From Gallionella sp. (GTDB lineage: Bacteria; Pseudomonadota; Gammaproteobacteria; Burkholderiales; Gallionellaceae), in contig JAQTZW010000003.1 of the NCBI GenBank assembly GCA_028687575.1, positions 124,001 to 188,000 on the forward strand: DNA of 64,000 nt, written 5' to 3'. Below are positions 1 through 8,602 of this stretch, piece after piece. How positions within the stretch are numbered: position 1 is the first letter of the stretch; each line of letters begins with the position of its first letter. The notes below the pieces were generated by a model. That model did no database searches and had not been told where the DNA came from. It was given only the letters and a program-made list of their open reading frames with translations. A program made the position numbers and the translations under genes.

Positions 1-104
1 CGGAAATGCCGCGACAGATGTTTGAGCAGGTAAAAGGAGCGGATCTTGTCGCCCTTGTTGGGCGGGTAGGGGATGCGGTGCGCGAGGAATAGCAGTTCTT
101 TCAT
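1..104 (-). CDS. XrtA-system glycosyltransferase, N-terminal fragment
   Basis: Only the first 34 codons are present; the gene runs off the left edge of the window. The visible N terminus contains [14 protein letters not shown] followed by YLLKHL, which is the characteristic start of the PEP-CTERM/XrtA-associated GT4 glycosyltransferases (TIGR03087-like, 'stp1'). It lies immediately downstream of the FemAB-like gene on the same strand with a 9-base gap, as in other exosortase-A exopolysaccharide loci. The expected role is adding a sugar to the lipid-linked repeat unit on the cytoplasmic face of the membrane. Donor and acceptor cannot be told from so short a fragment. Confidence 0.72.
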   Translation of the reverse strand, partial: MKELLFLAHRIPYPPNKGDKIRSFYLLKHLSRHF

Positions 105-113
105 GTTCGCAGT

Positions 114-1154
114 TTAACCCAGGTCTTTCACGATGTGCGGCCCCAGCGCGTTGGCGACGGGCATCGGCAGCATGCGCCACAGTTTGATGAACAGCTGGTA
201 TTTGGGGTTCAGCGGGTTGTGTTCCGGTATCGAGCTGGCGTTGACCAGGTAGTATTCGTAATGCAGCGGCTGCGGCTCGAAGCCCCAGTTTTTCTTGAAG
301 CTGTATTGCCCGGTGCCGCGCTTGCTGCGCCCGTAGTCGAACATCCGGTAGCCGCGTTCGCAACCGCGCCGCATCAGTTCCCAGTACTTGAAATCGTTGC
401 CGGCCAGATGGCGCGCCGCCTCGCTGTCGCCGGCATGGTGCGGCAGCACCTCGTCGCGGAAATAGAAGGTCAGCACGCTGCTGATCGGCTTGCCTTCATG
501 CAGCACGGTGAGGATCTCGCAATCCTTGCCGAACACTTCGCGCAGCAGTTTGAAATAACGCTTGGGCAGTGCCGGCGTGCCGTGGCGCTTGACGTTGTCG
601 GCGAACAGCGCGAAGAAGCGATCCACACCTTCGTCCAGCTCGCTGGAAAGCCCGTTCTGGATGCCCTTGCGCACCATCGCGCGTTGCTTGCGCGGGATCG
701 CCTGCATGTTCTTTTCGATGTCCGGGTCTATCGGTTTGCGGAACGCGAAGTACAGGTCGTTGGACGGCCAATCGGTGTGGAAGGCGTGCAGCTGGCGGTA
801 TTCCAGGTGGCCGACCCCCAACTCGCGCGCCAGCGCCTGCGCGCGGTTGTCCAGTGCGTTGCGCGCTTCGCTGTCTGCCGCCGCGATGCCGCAATAGTCG
901 CAGAAGATGTTGGAGACCAGCGAATGGCCGAACAGCCGGCTTTTGATCTCGGTCATCGGCAATACGCCGACGATGGCAGCGCCGCGCTCGGCCAGCAGGT
1001 AATGGGTGCGGTGGCCGAACGCCTGCTCGAACACGGTCTGCCAGCCGGCCTTGTGGTAGAAGGTGGCTTCCGGGCAGGTCTGGACAAAGGCGTCCCAGCG
1101 CGCGAAATCGGCGGGTTGCAGGGTGCGGACGGTGATTGCGGCGGTCGGTGTCAT
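114..1154 (-). CDS. FemAB-family XrtA-associated protein (GNAT-fold)
   Basis: This 346-residue protein resembles the FemAB-like proteins of exosortase-A loci (TIGR03019-like). The N-terminal half has a GNAT/FemAB pattern (TFYHKAGWQTVFEQAFGH). The C-terminal half has the FemAB-type segment (HHAGDSEAARHLAGNDFKYW, then FDYGRSKRGTGQYSFKKNWG). FemAB proteins transfer amino acids or acyl groups to cell-envelope precursors; here the substrate is unknown but likely belongs to the exopolysaccharide or glycan made by the locus. I chose the ATG at 1154 because it overlaps the stop of the upstream deacetylase by four bases (ATGA). An open frame upstream to 1604 lacks family similarity and is antisense-like shadow. 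Confidence 0.85.
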   Translation of the reverse strand: MTPTAAITVRTLQPADFARWDAFVQTCPEATFYHKAGWQTVFEQAFGHRTHYLLAERGAAIVGVLPMTEIKSRLFGHSLVSNIFCDYCGIAAADSEARNALDNRAQALARELGVGHLEYRQLHAFHTDWPSNDLYFAFRKPIDPDIEKNMQAIPRKQRAMVRKGIQNGLSSELDEGVDRFFALFADNVKRHGTPALPKRYFKLLREVFGKDCEILTVLHEGKPISSVLTFYFRDEVLPHHAGDSEAARHLAGNDFKYWELMRRGCERGYRMFDYGRSKRGTGQYSFKKNWGFEPQPLHYEYYLVNASSIPEHNPLNPKYQLFIKLWRMLPMPVANALGPHIVKDLG

Positions 1155-2017
1155 GCGGCTTGCTCCCTGATCTGGAACACTTCGTCCATGCGCCCCCAGT
1201 CGAAATCGCGCAGCAGCGCGCGGAAGCGCGGTTCGGTGCGGTGCAGGTTGACGTAATGGCGGAAGCGCGTCTTCAGACTGATGTCCGGTTGCCGGGGCTG
1301 GTCGGGGTCGAATTCCCACGGGTGGCAATAGAAGATGCAGGGCTGGCCATCCACGCGGTTTACGCGCCGCATCAGCCAGCGCGAAACGGCATAGGGCAGC
1401 AGCCGGAAATAGCCGCCGCCGCTGGACGGCAGGTTGCGCCCGAACAGGTGGGCGGTGGTGACCGGCAGCTCGATCAGCCCGCCGGGTTCGCGCGGGTGGA
1501 ACTTGAAGCGCGGCGCGTCCGGCATGCCGTAGTGGTCGTGCTGTATCGGGTAGATGCTGGAGCTGTAGCGGTAGCCGGCCTGTTGCAGGCTGTCCAGCGC
1601 CCACAGGTTGCCGGCGCCTATCGAGAAGCTGGGGGCGCGGTAGCCTATCACTTCCACGCCGCCCAAGTCTTCCAGCAGCTGCTTGCTGCGCGTGATGTCG
1701 TCCATGAAATTTTCGGGGGTCTGTTCGGAGGCGCGCAGGTGGTTGCAGCCGTGGCTGGCCAGTTCGTGACCGCCCGCGACGATGTCGCGCACCACTTGCG
1801 GATAGCGCTCGGCGATCCAGCCCAGCACGAAGAAGGTGGCCTGCACATCGGCTTCCGCCAGCATCGCCAAAATGCGCTCCATGTTGCGCTCGACGCGGCA
1901 GGGCATCTCGTCCCAGCGGGCGGGCGAGATGTGCGGCGCGAACGCCGAGACCTGGAAGTAGTCTTCCACGTCTATGCTCATGGCATTGCGGATCGGTGGG
2001 CTTTGCAGGTCAGCCAT
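1151..2017 (-). CDS. XrtA-system polysaccharide deacetylase
   Basis: A 288-residue NodB-fold carbohydrate esterase (CE4) of the exosortase-A type (TIGR03006-like). Visible metal-site motifs are SIDVEDYFQ (motif 1 Asp-Glu-Asp), ELASHGCNH (motif 2 His-x3-His) and the later RAPSFS and HPWEFD segments. The family removes N-acetyl groups from polymerising or lipid-linked polysaccharide. No signal peptide is visible, which argues for action on a cytoplasmic intermediate. It overlaps the upstream wecB by eight bases and the downstream FemAB gene by four, so the three are probably translationally coupled. Confidence 0.9.
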   Translation of the reverse strand: MADLQSPPIRNAMSIDVEDYFQVSAFAPHISPARWDEMPCRVERNMERILAMLAEADVQATFFVLGWIAERYPQVVRDIVAGGHELASHGCNHLRASEQTPENFMDDITRSKQLLEDLGGVEVIGYRAPSFSIGAGNLWALDSLQQAGYRYSSSIYPIQHDHYGMPDAPRFKFHPREPGGLIELPVTTAHLFGRNLPSSGGGYFRLLPYAVSRWLMRRVNRVDGQPCIFYCHPWEFDPDQPRQPDISLKTRFRHYVNLHRTEPRFRALLRDFDWGRMDEVFQIREQAA

Positions 2018-3170
2018 TGGCCGTCTCCCTGTCGTTCAGCCAGCTCTGGATAGTTGACGCGATGCGCTCTGCCGCATGGCCGTCCCACAGCGCGGGTATC
2101 CGTCCGCTCTTGCCGCCACCCTGCATGATGTCATCGAAATTCCGCATGATGAGCTGCGGGTCCTGGCCGACGATGGTGTTGCTGCCCTCGTCCACGGTGA
2201 TCGGGCGCTCCGTGCTGTCGCGCAGCGTGAGGCAGGGGATGCCCAGCGCGGTGGTCTCTTCCTGGATGCCGCCCGAGTCGGTCAGCACCAGTCGCGCCTG
2301 CTGCATCAGGCCTAGGATTTCCAGATAGCCCGCCGGCGGCAGCAACAGAATGCCGGGTGCGTCCAGCAGTTCGCCCAACCCGAATTTTTCGATCATGATG
2401 CGGGTGCGGGGATGGACCGGGAAGATCACCGGCAACCGGGCGCTGATCTGACGTACGGTTTCGAGCAGGCTGCGGAAGATGATCGGCTCGTCCACGTTGG
2501 ACGGGCGGTGCAGGGTAAGCAGCGTGTAGCCTTGCCCCTCCGACAGGAAATCTTCCCTGCCGGCGGCCTGCAGGATCGTGCTGACCGGCACGGCCTTTTC
2601 CAGGTTGCGCCGCAGGTTGTCTATCATCACGTTGCCGACGAAACGGATGCGCGCTGCGGGGATGCCTTCGCGCAACAGGTTGGTCTCACCGCTGGCTTCG
2701 GTGGTGAACAGCAGGTCGGAAATCTGGTCGGTCAGTATCCGGTTGATCTCCTCGGGCATCGCCCGGTCGAAGCTGCGCAGCCCGGCTTCCACATGGATCA
2801 CCGGCACGCCCTTTTTGACGGCGACCAGCGCGCAGGCCAGCGTGGAATTTACGTCGCCGACCACCAGGATGGCCGAAGGTTGGGTCTGGTCCAGCGCGGG
2901 CTCGAAACGGCGCATCACCTCGGCAGTTTGCATGGCGTGGCTGCCGCTGCCGACTTCTAGATTGATGTCCGGCTGAGGGATGCCCAGCGCCTGAAAATAT
3001 TGGTCGTTCATCGCCTCGTCATAGTGCTGACCGGTATGCAATAGCGTCACTTTCAGTCTGGGTTCGAGCTTGCCCAGTGCCGCCATGATGGGGGCGATTT
3101 TCATGAAATTAGGGCGCGCGCCTACGATGCAAAGTAGGCTGTGGCGTGCGTTCAATTTTGTGTTGGACAT
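2010..3170 (-). CDS. wecB: UDP-N-acetylglucosamine 2-epimerase (non-hydrolysing)
   Basis: A 386-residue cytosolic enzyme interconverting UDP-GlcNAc and UDP-ManNAc, supplying ManNAc-type sugars to the polymer. Family motifs seen are VGARPNFMKIAP at the N terminus, LLHTGQHYDE, VHVEAGLRSFDRAMPEEINR and LTDSGGIQEE near residue 300. Length is typical. The ATG at 3170 has an AGGAA ribosome-binding site eight bases upstream. It sits between the outer-membrane protein and the deacetylase. Many XrtA loci carry an XrtA-associated ATPase between these genes; here the gap is only 94 bases, so that ATPase is absent from this position. Confidence 0.95.
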   Translation of the reverse strand: MSNTKLNARHSLLCIVGARPNFMKIAPIMAALGKLEPRLKVTLLHTGQHYDEAMNDQYFQALGIPQPDINLEVGSGSHAMQTAEVMRRFEPALDQTQPSAILVVGDVNSTLACALVAVKKGVPVIHVEAGLRSFDRAMPEEINRILTDQISDLLFTTEASGETNLLREGIPAARIRFVGNVMIDNLRRNLEKAVPVSTILQAAGREDFLSEGQGYTLLTLHRPSNVDEPIIFRSLLETVRQISARLPVIFPVHPRTRIMIEKFGLGELLDAPGILLLPPAGYLEILGLMQQARLVLTDSGGIQEETTALGIPCLTLRDSTERPITVDEGSNTIVGQDPQLIMRNFDDIMQGGGKSGRIPALWDGHAAERIASTIQSWLNDRETANG

Positions 3171-3264
3171 TAGTTGTTCCTGTGCGCGTGCGCTGTGGAG
3201 GGTGTGACACTCGAAGCGGCGGATCGTTGTGGCTTTTTCGGTAGAAGGTTAAAGGTTTTTCGCT

Positions 3265-4800
3265 TCAGAACTGCATCATCAGTGCAGCGGCTATCGCACT
3301 TTCACGTGAATTGAAGTTTATCTGGCTGGATTCATGTTGATTGTGCAACAAGCTAAGGGAATAACTCAAGTCTGGTTGCAGTTGAGTAGTGATTCTTAGC
3401 ATGAGATTTCTGTCTTGGCTGGAAATGCCTGCAGCAAGGAAATCATTCCTGTTATAGCCGGCAGTCAGATTGCTGGTGATGAAGGGAGAGAGCTTACTGT
3501 TCCATGAGGCACTGCCGCCCCGCTGTTTTGAGCGATTGCCCAATGCCAGATTGGCTGCGCCCAGCAGGGCGAGATTCTGGACTTGGGGGGTCTGAGCATC
3601 CCGGGAAGACTCGAACAGGCTGAAGGTCAGATCGTTCCTGTGCCCGGTTACGGTGACCGAAGCGCTCAGGCGTTTTTGCAGGAAAACCTGATTGCTCAGG
3701 AAATTGGTCGGACCGAACAGGGGGGCGGCCTGTCCGGCGTTGGCCAAGAATTGTGATTGCGTGGTGGTGATGTCTTCCGTATAGGCAATATTCCACAAAG
3801 ACTTCCGCGAATGGTGTTTGACGTTGAATGACAGACTGGGACCGTAAGCTCTGCGACCGGCTTGCAGGTCTACGTGCGTCCTGAGGCTGGGCGCCCAAGT
3901 GAAGCCGACCATATTGCTCGCGCCTTTCGGCGGTCTGGCGATCGAGACATAGTCGGATTTCTCGTAGCCGGTGCTGGCGTCCAGCGACAGTCTGGGCGTG
4001 ATCATGTAATTGAACTTTGCCCCATAGTTGGAATTGTTGATCGAAGTCGGGAATCCTGAGTAAGTGGATTTTTGCTTGCTGTAATAGAGGTTCCAGCGCA
4101 AGACGGTGAAAGAGTGGCCGCTGGAGGCGCTCAGTGCCAAGGAGTCAGTGCGATTGTTGGATAAGCCGAATGCGGTCGAGCTGACCGAGCCTAGCGTGTA
4201 GCGTATCTCGCCGTTGACTAAACCCTTATATCGGCCGCGCAGGTAGGGGCTGACGGAAAATGTGCGCACGTCGGCGCGATTGGCCTGAGTGTTAAACGCG
4301 TTGAATGTCTGTTGTCCAAGCGGATTGATGTTGTACTGACTGATGCTAGCCTTGCCATCCATTAACAGCATATCTTCGTACAGTTTGCCGTTCGCGGTGG
4401 CGTGTAGTTCGTGGCGTGTGGCGTTCATGCGGCTGTTGGCCGCATACAGCGAATTCTGCATATGATAATTTGCTACGAGTTTCAGTTTTGGCCCATCTAT
4501 GCTCAGTACAAGACTGGGATTGATCTGAGTGACCCAGTCTTTCTGTTCCTGGCCTAACCGCGCGCGGCTGATGTTGGTTGAATAGTTTTCACTTAATACC
4601 AGACTTGGCTTGATCTCCCAGGTTGCAGCAACAGAGGGTGGTGACAGTAACGAGAATATGGTGGTCGCGCAAAGCACTACCCATTGCCGCAGCAATGGGT
4701 AGCTTGTGTTGTGTATTGTTGCCCGTGTCACGGTAAACCCCGAATGGTCGTGCACCACGAAACAGGATTGCTGGCTGCCCGGCACAGGCACAAGCTGCAC
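3265..4800 (-). CDS. XrtA/PEP-CTERM-associated outer-membrane beta-barrel protein
   Basis: Up to 511 residues, resembling the TIGR03016-type outer-membrane proteins of exosortase-A loci. After a hydrophobic stretch ending in SPPSVAA, the mature part begins with TWEIKPSLVLSENYSTN, then continues with alternating amphipathic strands rich in Ser, Asn and Tyr and ends in a terminal Phe, as expected for a barrel. Its presumed job is polysaccharide secretion or anchoring at the outer membrane. The start is uncertain: the longest frame begins at a GTG at 4800, but a GTG at 4731, ten bases after a GGGG, gives a much more normal signal peptide and 488 residues. No ATG is available in the N-terminal region. 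Confidence 0.8.
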   Translation of the reverse strand: MQLVPVPGSQQSCFVVHDHSGFTVTRATIHNTSYPLLRQWVVLCATTIFSLLSPPSVAATWEIKPSLVLSENYSTNISRARLGQEQKDWVTQINPSLVLSIDGPKLKLVANYHMQNSLYAANSRMNATRHELHATANGKLYEDMLLMDGKASISQYNINPLGQQTFNAFNTQANRADVRTFSVSPYLRGRYKGLVNGEIRYTLGSVSSTAFGLSNNRTDSLALSASSGHSFTVLRWNLYYSKQKSTYSGFPTSINNSNYGAKFNYMITPRLSLDASTGYEKSDYVSIARPPKGASNMVGFTWAPSLRTHVDLQAGRRAYGPSLSFNVKHHSRKSLWNIAYTEDITTTQSQFLANAGQAAPLFGPTNFLSNQVFLQKRLSASVTVTGHRNDLTFSLFESSRDAQTPQVQNLALLGAANLALGNRSKQRGGSASWNSKLSPFITSNLTAGYNRNDFLAAGISSQDRNLMLRITTQLQPDLSYSLSLLHNQHESSQINFNSRESAIAAALMMQF

Positions 4801-4851
4801 CAGAAAAGTTCGGCAATCTCAAGTTTCTCACGGTGACCCATACGGCTGACC

Positions 4852-5760
4852 TTAGTCGTAATAATCGAAATAGGTGCTGGAGTTGAATGGTTGTGATTTG
4901 TTATAAATCAGCTTGATGTCACTACACGATTCGATTTGTTCGAGCGCTTCCAATACCCGTTTCTGAGGGGTTGTCTCGGCCTCCACGACCATGACAATCT
5001 GTCCCATCTCGGTGGCCAGTACACGTGACTCGGTGGTCAGCAGCAAGGGTGGGGAATCAAATATCACCACGCGATCGTGATAGCGACGGGAGATATGTGT
5101 TAATAGTTCACTCATATCCTGACTTGCCAGTAACTCGGTTGCCCGTTTGCTTCTTCTGCCTGCAGGCAGGATGGAAAGTTTTTCGATATTGGTGCGAAGG
5201 ATTACATCTGACAGATCAATGTTGTCATCGAGCAGTACATCCATGAGACCTTTATCGGGTCTTATACCCAGAATATGCAGCAACGACGGGCGTGCCACAT
5301 CGGCATCTATCAGCAAGACGGTATGATCCTGCTCCATCGCGATACTCATCGCCAGGTTGATGGCGCAAAAGGTTTTGCCCTCCCCGGAAAGGGCGCTAGT
5401 CACCATGATCAGGTTGCAATTCTTGTTATGACCCTCGCTGCGATTGAATGAGTTCTGGATCAACGGGCGTTTGATGATGCGGAACTCTTCGGCAATCTGA
5501 CTCTTTTCATCGTAACGGGTAATGATTCCCCGTTCATGCAGGTGAGCGAGGTCTAAGTTGACCTGCCGCGAAGTTTTTTTCTCTGGGTCTGCCGCTTCCC
5601 CAAGGGGGAGGGCGGATGTTGCGCCATCTGTTTGCGCGCCATATTGATGCTCGAACTCGGCAGGAACTGCCTGGTTGATTCCCGCAACAGGGGGCTTGCT
5701 TCGCGGCACACTTTTGACGCTGGGCTTTAATTTGTTGATGACCTTCTCGATGATACTCAC
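4852..5760 (-). CDS. XrtA-associated tyrosine autokinase (BY-kinase)
   Basis: A 302-residue cytoplasmic bacterial tyrosine kinase (CpsD/Wzc kinase-domain type, TIGR03018-like). It shows Walker A (SALSGEGKT, residues 122-130), Walker A' (LLIDADVARPS) and Walker B (VVIFDSPPLL). The C-terminal tyrosine cluster ends YFDYYD, the usual autophosphorylation tail. It works with the separately encoded chain-length protein just upstream to control polymer length and export. The start is a GTG at 5760 with a strong AAGGAG ribosome-binding site eight bases away. The long, low-complexity N-terminal segment (about residues 1-65) before the kinase fold is usual in this family. Confidence 0.92.
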   Translation of the reverse strand: MSIIEKVINKLKPSVKSVPRSKPPVAGINQAVPAEFEHQYGAQTDGATSALPLGEAADPEKKTSRQVNLDLAHLHERGIITRYDEKSQIAEEFRIIKRPLIQNSFNRSEGHNKNCNLIMVTSALSGEGKTFCAINLAMSIAMEQDHTVLLIDADVARPSLLHILGIRPDKGLMDVLLDDNIDLSDVILRTNIEKLSILPAGRRSKRATELLASQDMSELLTHISRRYHDRVVIFDSPPLLLTTESRVLATEMGQIVMVVEAETTPQKRVLEALEQIESCSDIKLIYNKSQPFNSSTYFDYYD

Positions 5761-5830
5761 GCTATCTCCTTAGTGAAGCTGCACTTCAGGTTGCTTGGCT
5801 TTGATAATCTGGCACCTGAACACATTGGGT

Positions 5831-7357
5831 TTACATCAGCATGACCTTGGTCAGCAGCATGGCGTATATGATAAGTAACGCAAGAAATGACAGTCCGAAG
5901 GCGTAGAGGTTTTTCTTTTCTTTGATTTTTTCCTGATCTGTAGAGAGGCGAGTTACTTCACCCAATACTGGTAATCCCGTAACCTCCCTGAGATCGCCTT
6001 GACTGTTGAAAGCCGGCCGTATCTGGCTTATCACGAAGGCGAGCCCGATAGCGAACGCTAATCCGGCAAGTATGCTCATTGAATAGAATTTCAGGCGATT
6101 AGGGCCTGTTGGTTGCAAGGGGGTGGTTGGCGGATCGATAATTTTGAAGGTCATCAATTCAGAAGTATCTCGCAGACTGTCAGAAAGCTTCGCTGCCTCG
6201 CGACGTTCAACCAGTTTTTCATAGTTATTCTTGTAAACGTTGTAGTCGCGGTTGAGGCGCGCGAGATTGGCTTCCATTTCAAGTATGGCGTTGCTCTTCG
6301 ATTTCAGCTCTTCGTGGCGGCGATAATATTCCGCCACGCGGGCCTTCAGGGCGGCCACGGTTGACTCTGATTGCGACAGGTCTACATAGAGTTGCTGGAG
6401 CATGGGGCTGTAGTTCTTGCCGGGGTCATGCTTGTTGTTGGGTAGTTTCGCTTCTTCCGCCTTGCGTTTTTCCAGAATGGCGATCAGTCGTTTGGCGGCA
6501 ATGACATCGGGATGCTGTTCGGTAAAGTTGAGGCGCAGCGAATCAAGTTTTTCCTTTTGTGCGGCGATGCGCGCGTCAATTTCTGGATTGTCGGACTGGC
6601 CGAGAGTTTCGTCGGTCGCCAAGGTGGGCTCGTCTCCGGAAATGCGTTTCTTGATGGTGTCGCGTGATTGCTCGGCTTCCTTGAGTTCCAGTTGCGCCTT
6701 GCCCAGATTGTCTTCGATTGCCAGCATTTGCACCGTGTAATCCGTACCCTCGCTGGGTAGGATGCCTATGTTCGCGCGCCGGAATTCCTTGAGTGCATTC
6801 TCTGAATCTACCAATTTTTCTTCATATTCGGTGATCTGCTGGTCAATGAAGTTGATGGCAGTCGTGCTGTCCTGTTTTTTGTCGCCGATACTGCCCTCGA
6901 CAAAGATGGTAAGCAAAGCCTGCACAATATCCTTGGCGATCTTGGGGTTCTCATTGAGGCTGGAAATGAGGTACAAGTCGTTACGTCCGACTGACTCGAT
7001 TGTGATGTTTTCGTTCAGCTGATCCAACATCTTTTCATGGTCGCTGGCGGTGCCAGCCTTGAGGTCCAAATCAACCATGCGCAAGACCTTCTCCAGATTC
7101 GGGCGGCTGAACAGGGTGCGGCTCATGATTGAGACCTGTTGTTCCACGTTGGGGGTAAGTGCCATACCCGCCATTAGCGGCCTGAGTATGCTTTGGGTGT
7201 CAACGTATACCCTAGCAGAAGAGCGGTAGCTATCTGGCAGTTGGTAGACATAAATCCAACCGGAGATGGAGATCAGCCAGGCCGCCAGCATGGCTGGCCA
7301 GCGATACTTCCATGCGCCTTTCAAGTAGCTCATCAGTTGGTTGATCAGTTCATCCAT
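5831..7357 (-). CDS. XrtA-system chain-length determinant (Wzz/GNVR)
   Basis: A 508-residue inner-membrane polysaccharide co-polymerase (TIGR03007-like). The N-terminal Wzz domain has a first membrane segment near residues 18-34. A long periplasmic coiled-coil region follows (about residues 150-390, rich in Glu, Lys, Leu and Ala). The GNVR-type region leads into the Pro-rich IDPPTTPLQPTGPNR and a second membrane segment near 430-447. A third hydrophobic segment lies at the very C terminus. It sets polymer length and acts as adaptor for the tyrosine kinase encoded downstream. The gap to the kinase is 70 bases, so a shared transcript is likely. Confidence 0.92.
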   Translation of the reverse strand: MDELINQLMSYLKGAWKYRWPAMLAAWLISISGWIYVYQLPDSYRSSARVYVDTQSILRPLMAGMALTPNVEQQVSIMSRTLFSRPNLEKVLRMVDLDLKAGTASDHEKMLDQLNENITIESVGRNDLYLISSLNENPKIAKDIVQALLTIFVEGSIGDKKQDSTTAINFIDQQITEYEEKLVDSENALKEFRRANIGILPSEGTDYTVQMLAIEDNLGKAQLELKEAEQSRDTIKKRISGDEPTLATDETLGQSDNPEIDARIAAQKEKLDSLRLNFTEQHPDVIAAKRLIAILEKRKAEEAKLPNNKHDPGKNYSPMLQQLYVDLSQSESTVAALKARVAEYYRRHEELKSKSNAILEMEANLARLNRDYNVYKNNYEKLVERREAAKLSDSLRDTSELMTFKIIDPPTTPLQPTGPNRLKFYSMSILAGLAFAIGLAFVISQIRPAFNSQGDLREVTGLPVLGEVTRLSTDQEKIKEKKNLYAFGLSFLALLIIYAMLLTKVMLM

Positions 7358-7470
7358 TTTTTACTCTTTTGCCGATCGGGACGATTCTGGATGCGAAGGT
7401 GGCATTTGCAATCCGTCCTGAAGGTTGGTCAAGCTCGCGCCTTGACGGGCGAAGGTTGAATTGTTGTAAG

Positions 7471-8103
7471 TCAAAACATACTTTCCGGGATAACCATGAT
7501 GTCACCGGGGCGCATTTCAATATTTGCCGAAATGTCGCCGTCCTTGACCAAATCATCCAGTCGTACGATGAATTCCTGCTGTTGTCCGTTGTAATTGCGT
7601 ATCAGACGAGTTCTGTTGCCGGCGGCAAATTCGGTGATTCCACCCACTGCGATCACGACATCCAGTATCGTCATATTGTTGCGATAAGGAAGTGCCTGAG
7701 GCTTGGATGCCTGACCTATGACGCGAATCTGCTCGCTGTAAGGGCCGACAAAGCCGGTCACAATAATGGTGACAATAGGATCTTGAATATATTTCGACAA
7801 AGTTTTTTCAATATCTCGCGCCAGTTGAGAGCTGGTTTTGCCCGCAGCCGGCATGTCTTCTACCAGCGGGATGGTGATATTCCCATCAGGCCTTACCGGA
7901 ACCGACGTGGATATGTCTGCATTCCGCCAGACTGAAATGTTCAGATTGTCGCCAGGGCCGATCAGATATTCATGCCTGGGAGTGGGTTCGATTGCGCCAT
8001 TATTGACCGGCCTTGTCACACATCCGACGAGTGTCAGCGCAAAGAATATCAAGGCGAGACTGGTCAATGCTCGCGAGATATGGATGCAACGGAAATTTTT
8101 CAC
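7471..8103 (-). CDS. Wza-like polysaccharide export lipoprotein, XrtA-associated
   Basis: An outer-membrane export lipoprotein (poly-export/SLBB type, TIGR03027-like) that forms the periplasm-to-surface channel. The signal peptide ends in the lipobox LVGC. The mature protein begins with the family motif EYLIGPGDNLNISVWR, followed by SVPVRPDGNITIPLVEDMPAAGKT and an SLBB region with GQASKPQALPYR. I prefer the GTG at 8103 (210 residues) because an AGGGG sits nine bases upstream and the signal peptide then has normal length. The open frame extends to an ATG at 8142 with no comparable site. It is probably the first gene of the leftward export operon. Confidence 0.88.
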   Translation of the reverse strand: MKNFRCIHISRALTSLALIFFALTLVGCVTRPVNNGAIEPTPRHEYLIGPGDNLNISVWRNADISTSVPVRPDGNITIPLVEDMPAAGKTSSQLARDIEKTLSKYIQDPIVTIIVTGFVGPYSEQIRVIGQASKPQALPYRNNMTILDVVIAVGGITEFAAGNRTRLIRNYNGQQQEFIVRLDDLVKDGDISANIEMRPGDIMVIPESMF

Positions 8104-8602
8104 CTGAATCGCCCCTTTCATAATTTTTATTGGTGGCCGCAACGGAGTTTTGGTATTACTTTAAATATGATAATAATCAATGCTATGAAGAGGATGTCTT
8201 TCTAAGCATTTAACTGTTCTTAATTGTACATTGATTTTTCATCAAATATGTTATTCGAGTGGCGTGGCGTGTTGTTGGCCTACGGCAGGCTTTTGCAGTT
8301 GGCAAAGGTTGGGGCAGCCCTACAGGTTGGATTACACGCGTCTTGCAATCAGGAGTGGGCTATCAGGTTTTTAATTTAAATGACCGTAGTGTTTTAGTGA
8401 AAAATATCACCACCCAGCCGTGTAAGGGTGATGTTATATTCTCGCGATAGAATTTTCACATTACTGGGCCTTTAGGTTGCTCAGGATGATGACGATATTA
8501 ATTGTTATGGTGTGAAATGATAACAATGGGCAAGTAAGTAGGTTCAGCTCAGTTGGCGTAGTTTTTGGATAAGGAAAAGTTTGCGGGTAAAGTTGTAAAA
8601 TT
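8104..8602. other. Divergent intergenic region between the export operon and the glycosyltransferase operon
   Basis: About 500 AT-rich bases with no convincing gene; short frames here have no ribosome-binding site or family features. It must hold the promoters for the leftward export genes and the rightward deacetylase/glycosyltransferase genes. I could not fix a sigma-70 or a correctly spaced sigma-54 promoter. The clearest structure is an inverted repeat at 8501-8527, listed separately, and a small TTGAT/ATCAA repeat at 8231-8245. Confidence 0.6.
8501..8527. promoter_or_regulatory. Operator-like inverted repeat
   Basis: Perfect 8-base arms ATTGTTAT and ATAACAAT separated by 11 bases, so the half-site centres are 19 bases apart, close to two helical turns. 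It lies 76 bases before the start codon of the deacetylase gene. The geometry suits a dimeric regulator. No terminator-like T tract follows, and the bound protein is unknown. Confidence 0.4.

Noticed and set aside
135-1256. Plus-strand open frame of 373 codons across the FemAB gene.
   Set aside because: It shadows the FemAB and deacetylase genes and shows no domain or ribosome-binding site.
8250-8340. Possible sigma-54 promoter TGGC...TTGT upstream of the export operon and CGGC...TTGC nearby.
   Set aside because: The distance between GG and GC is one base too long or too short in each case, and sigma-54 promoters do not tolerate that.
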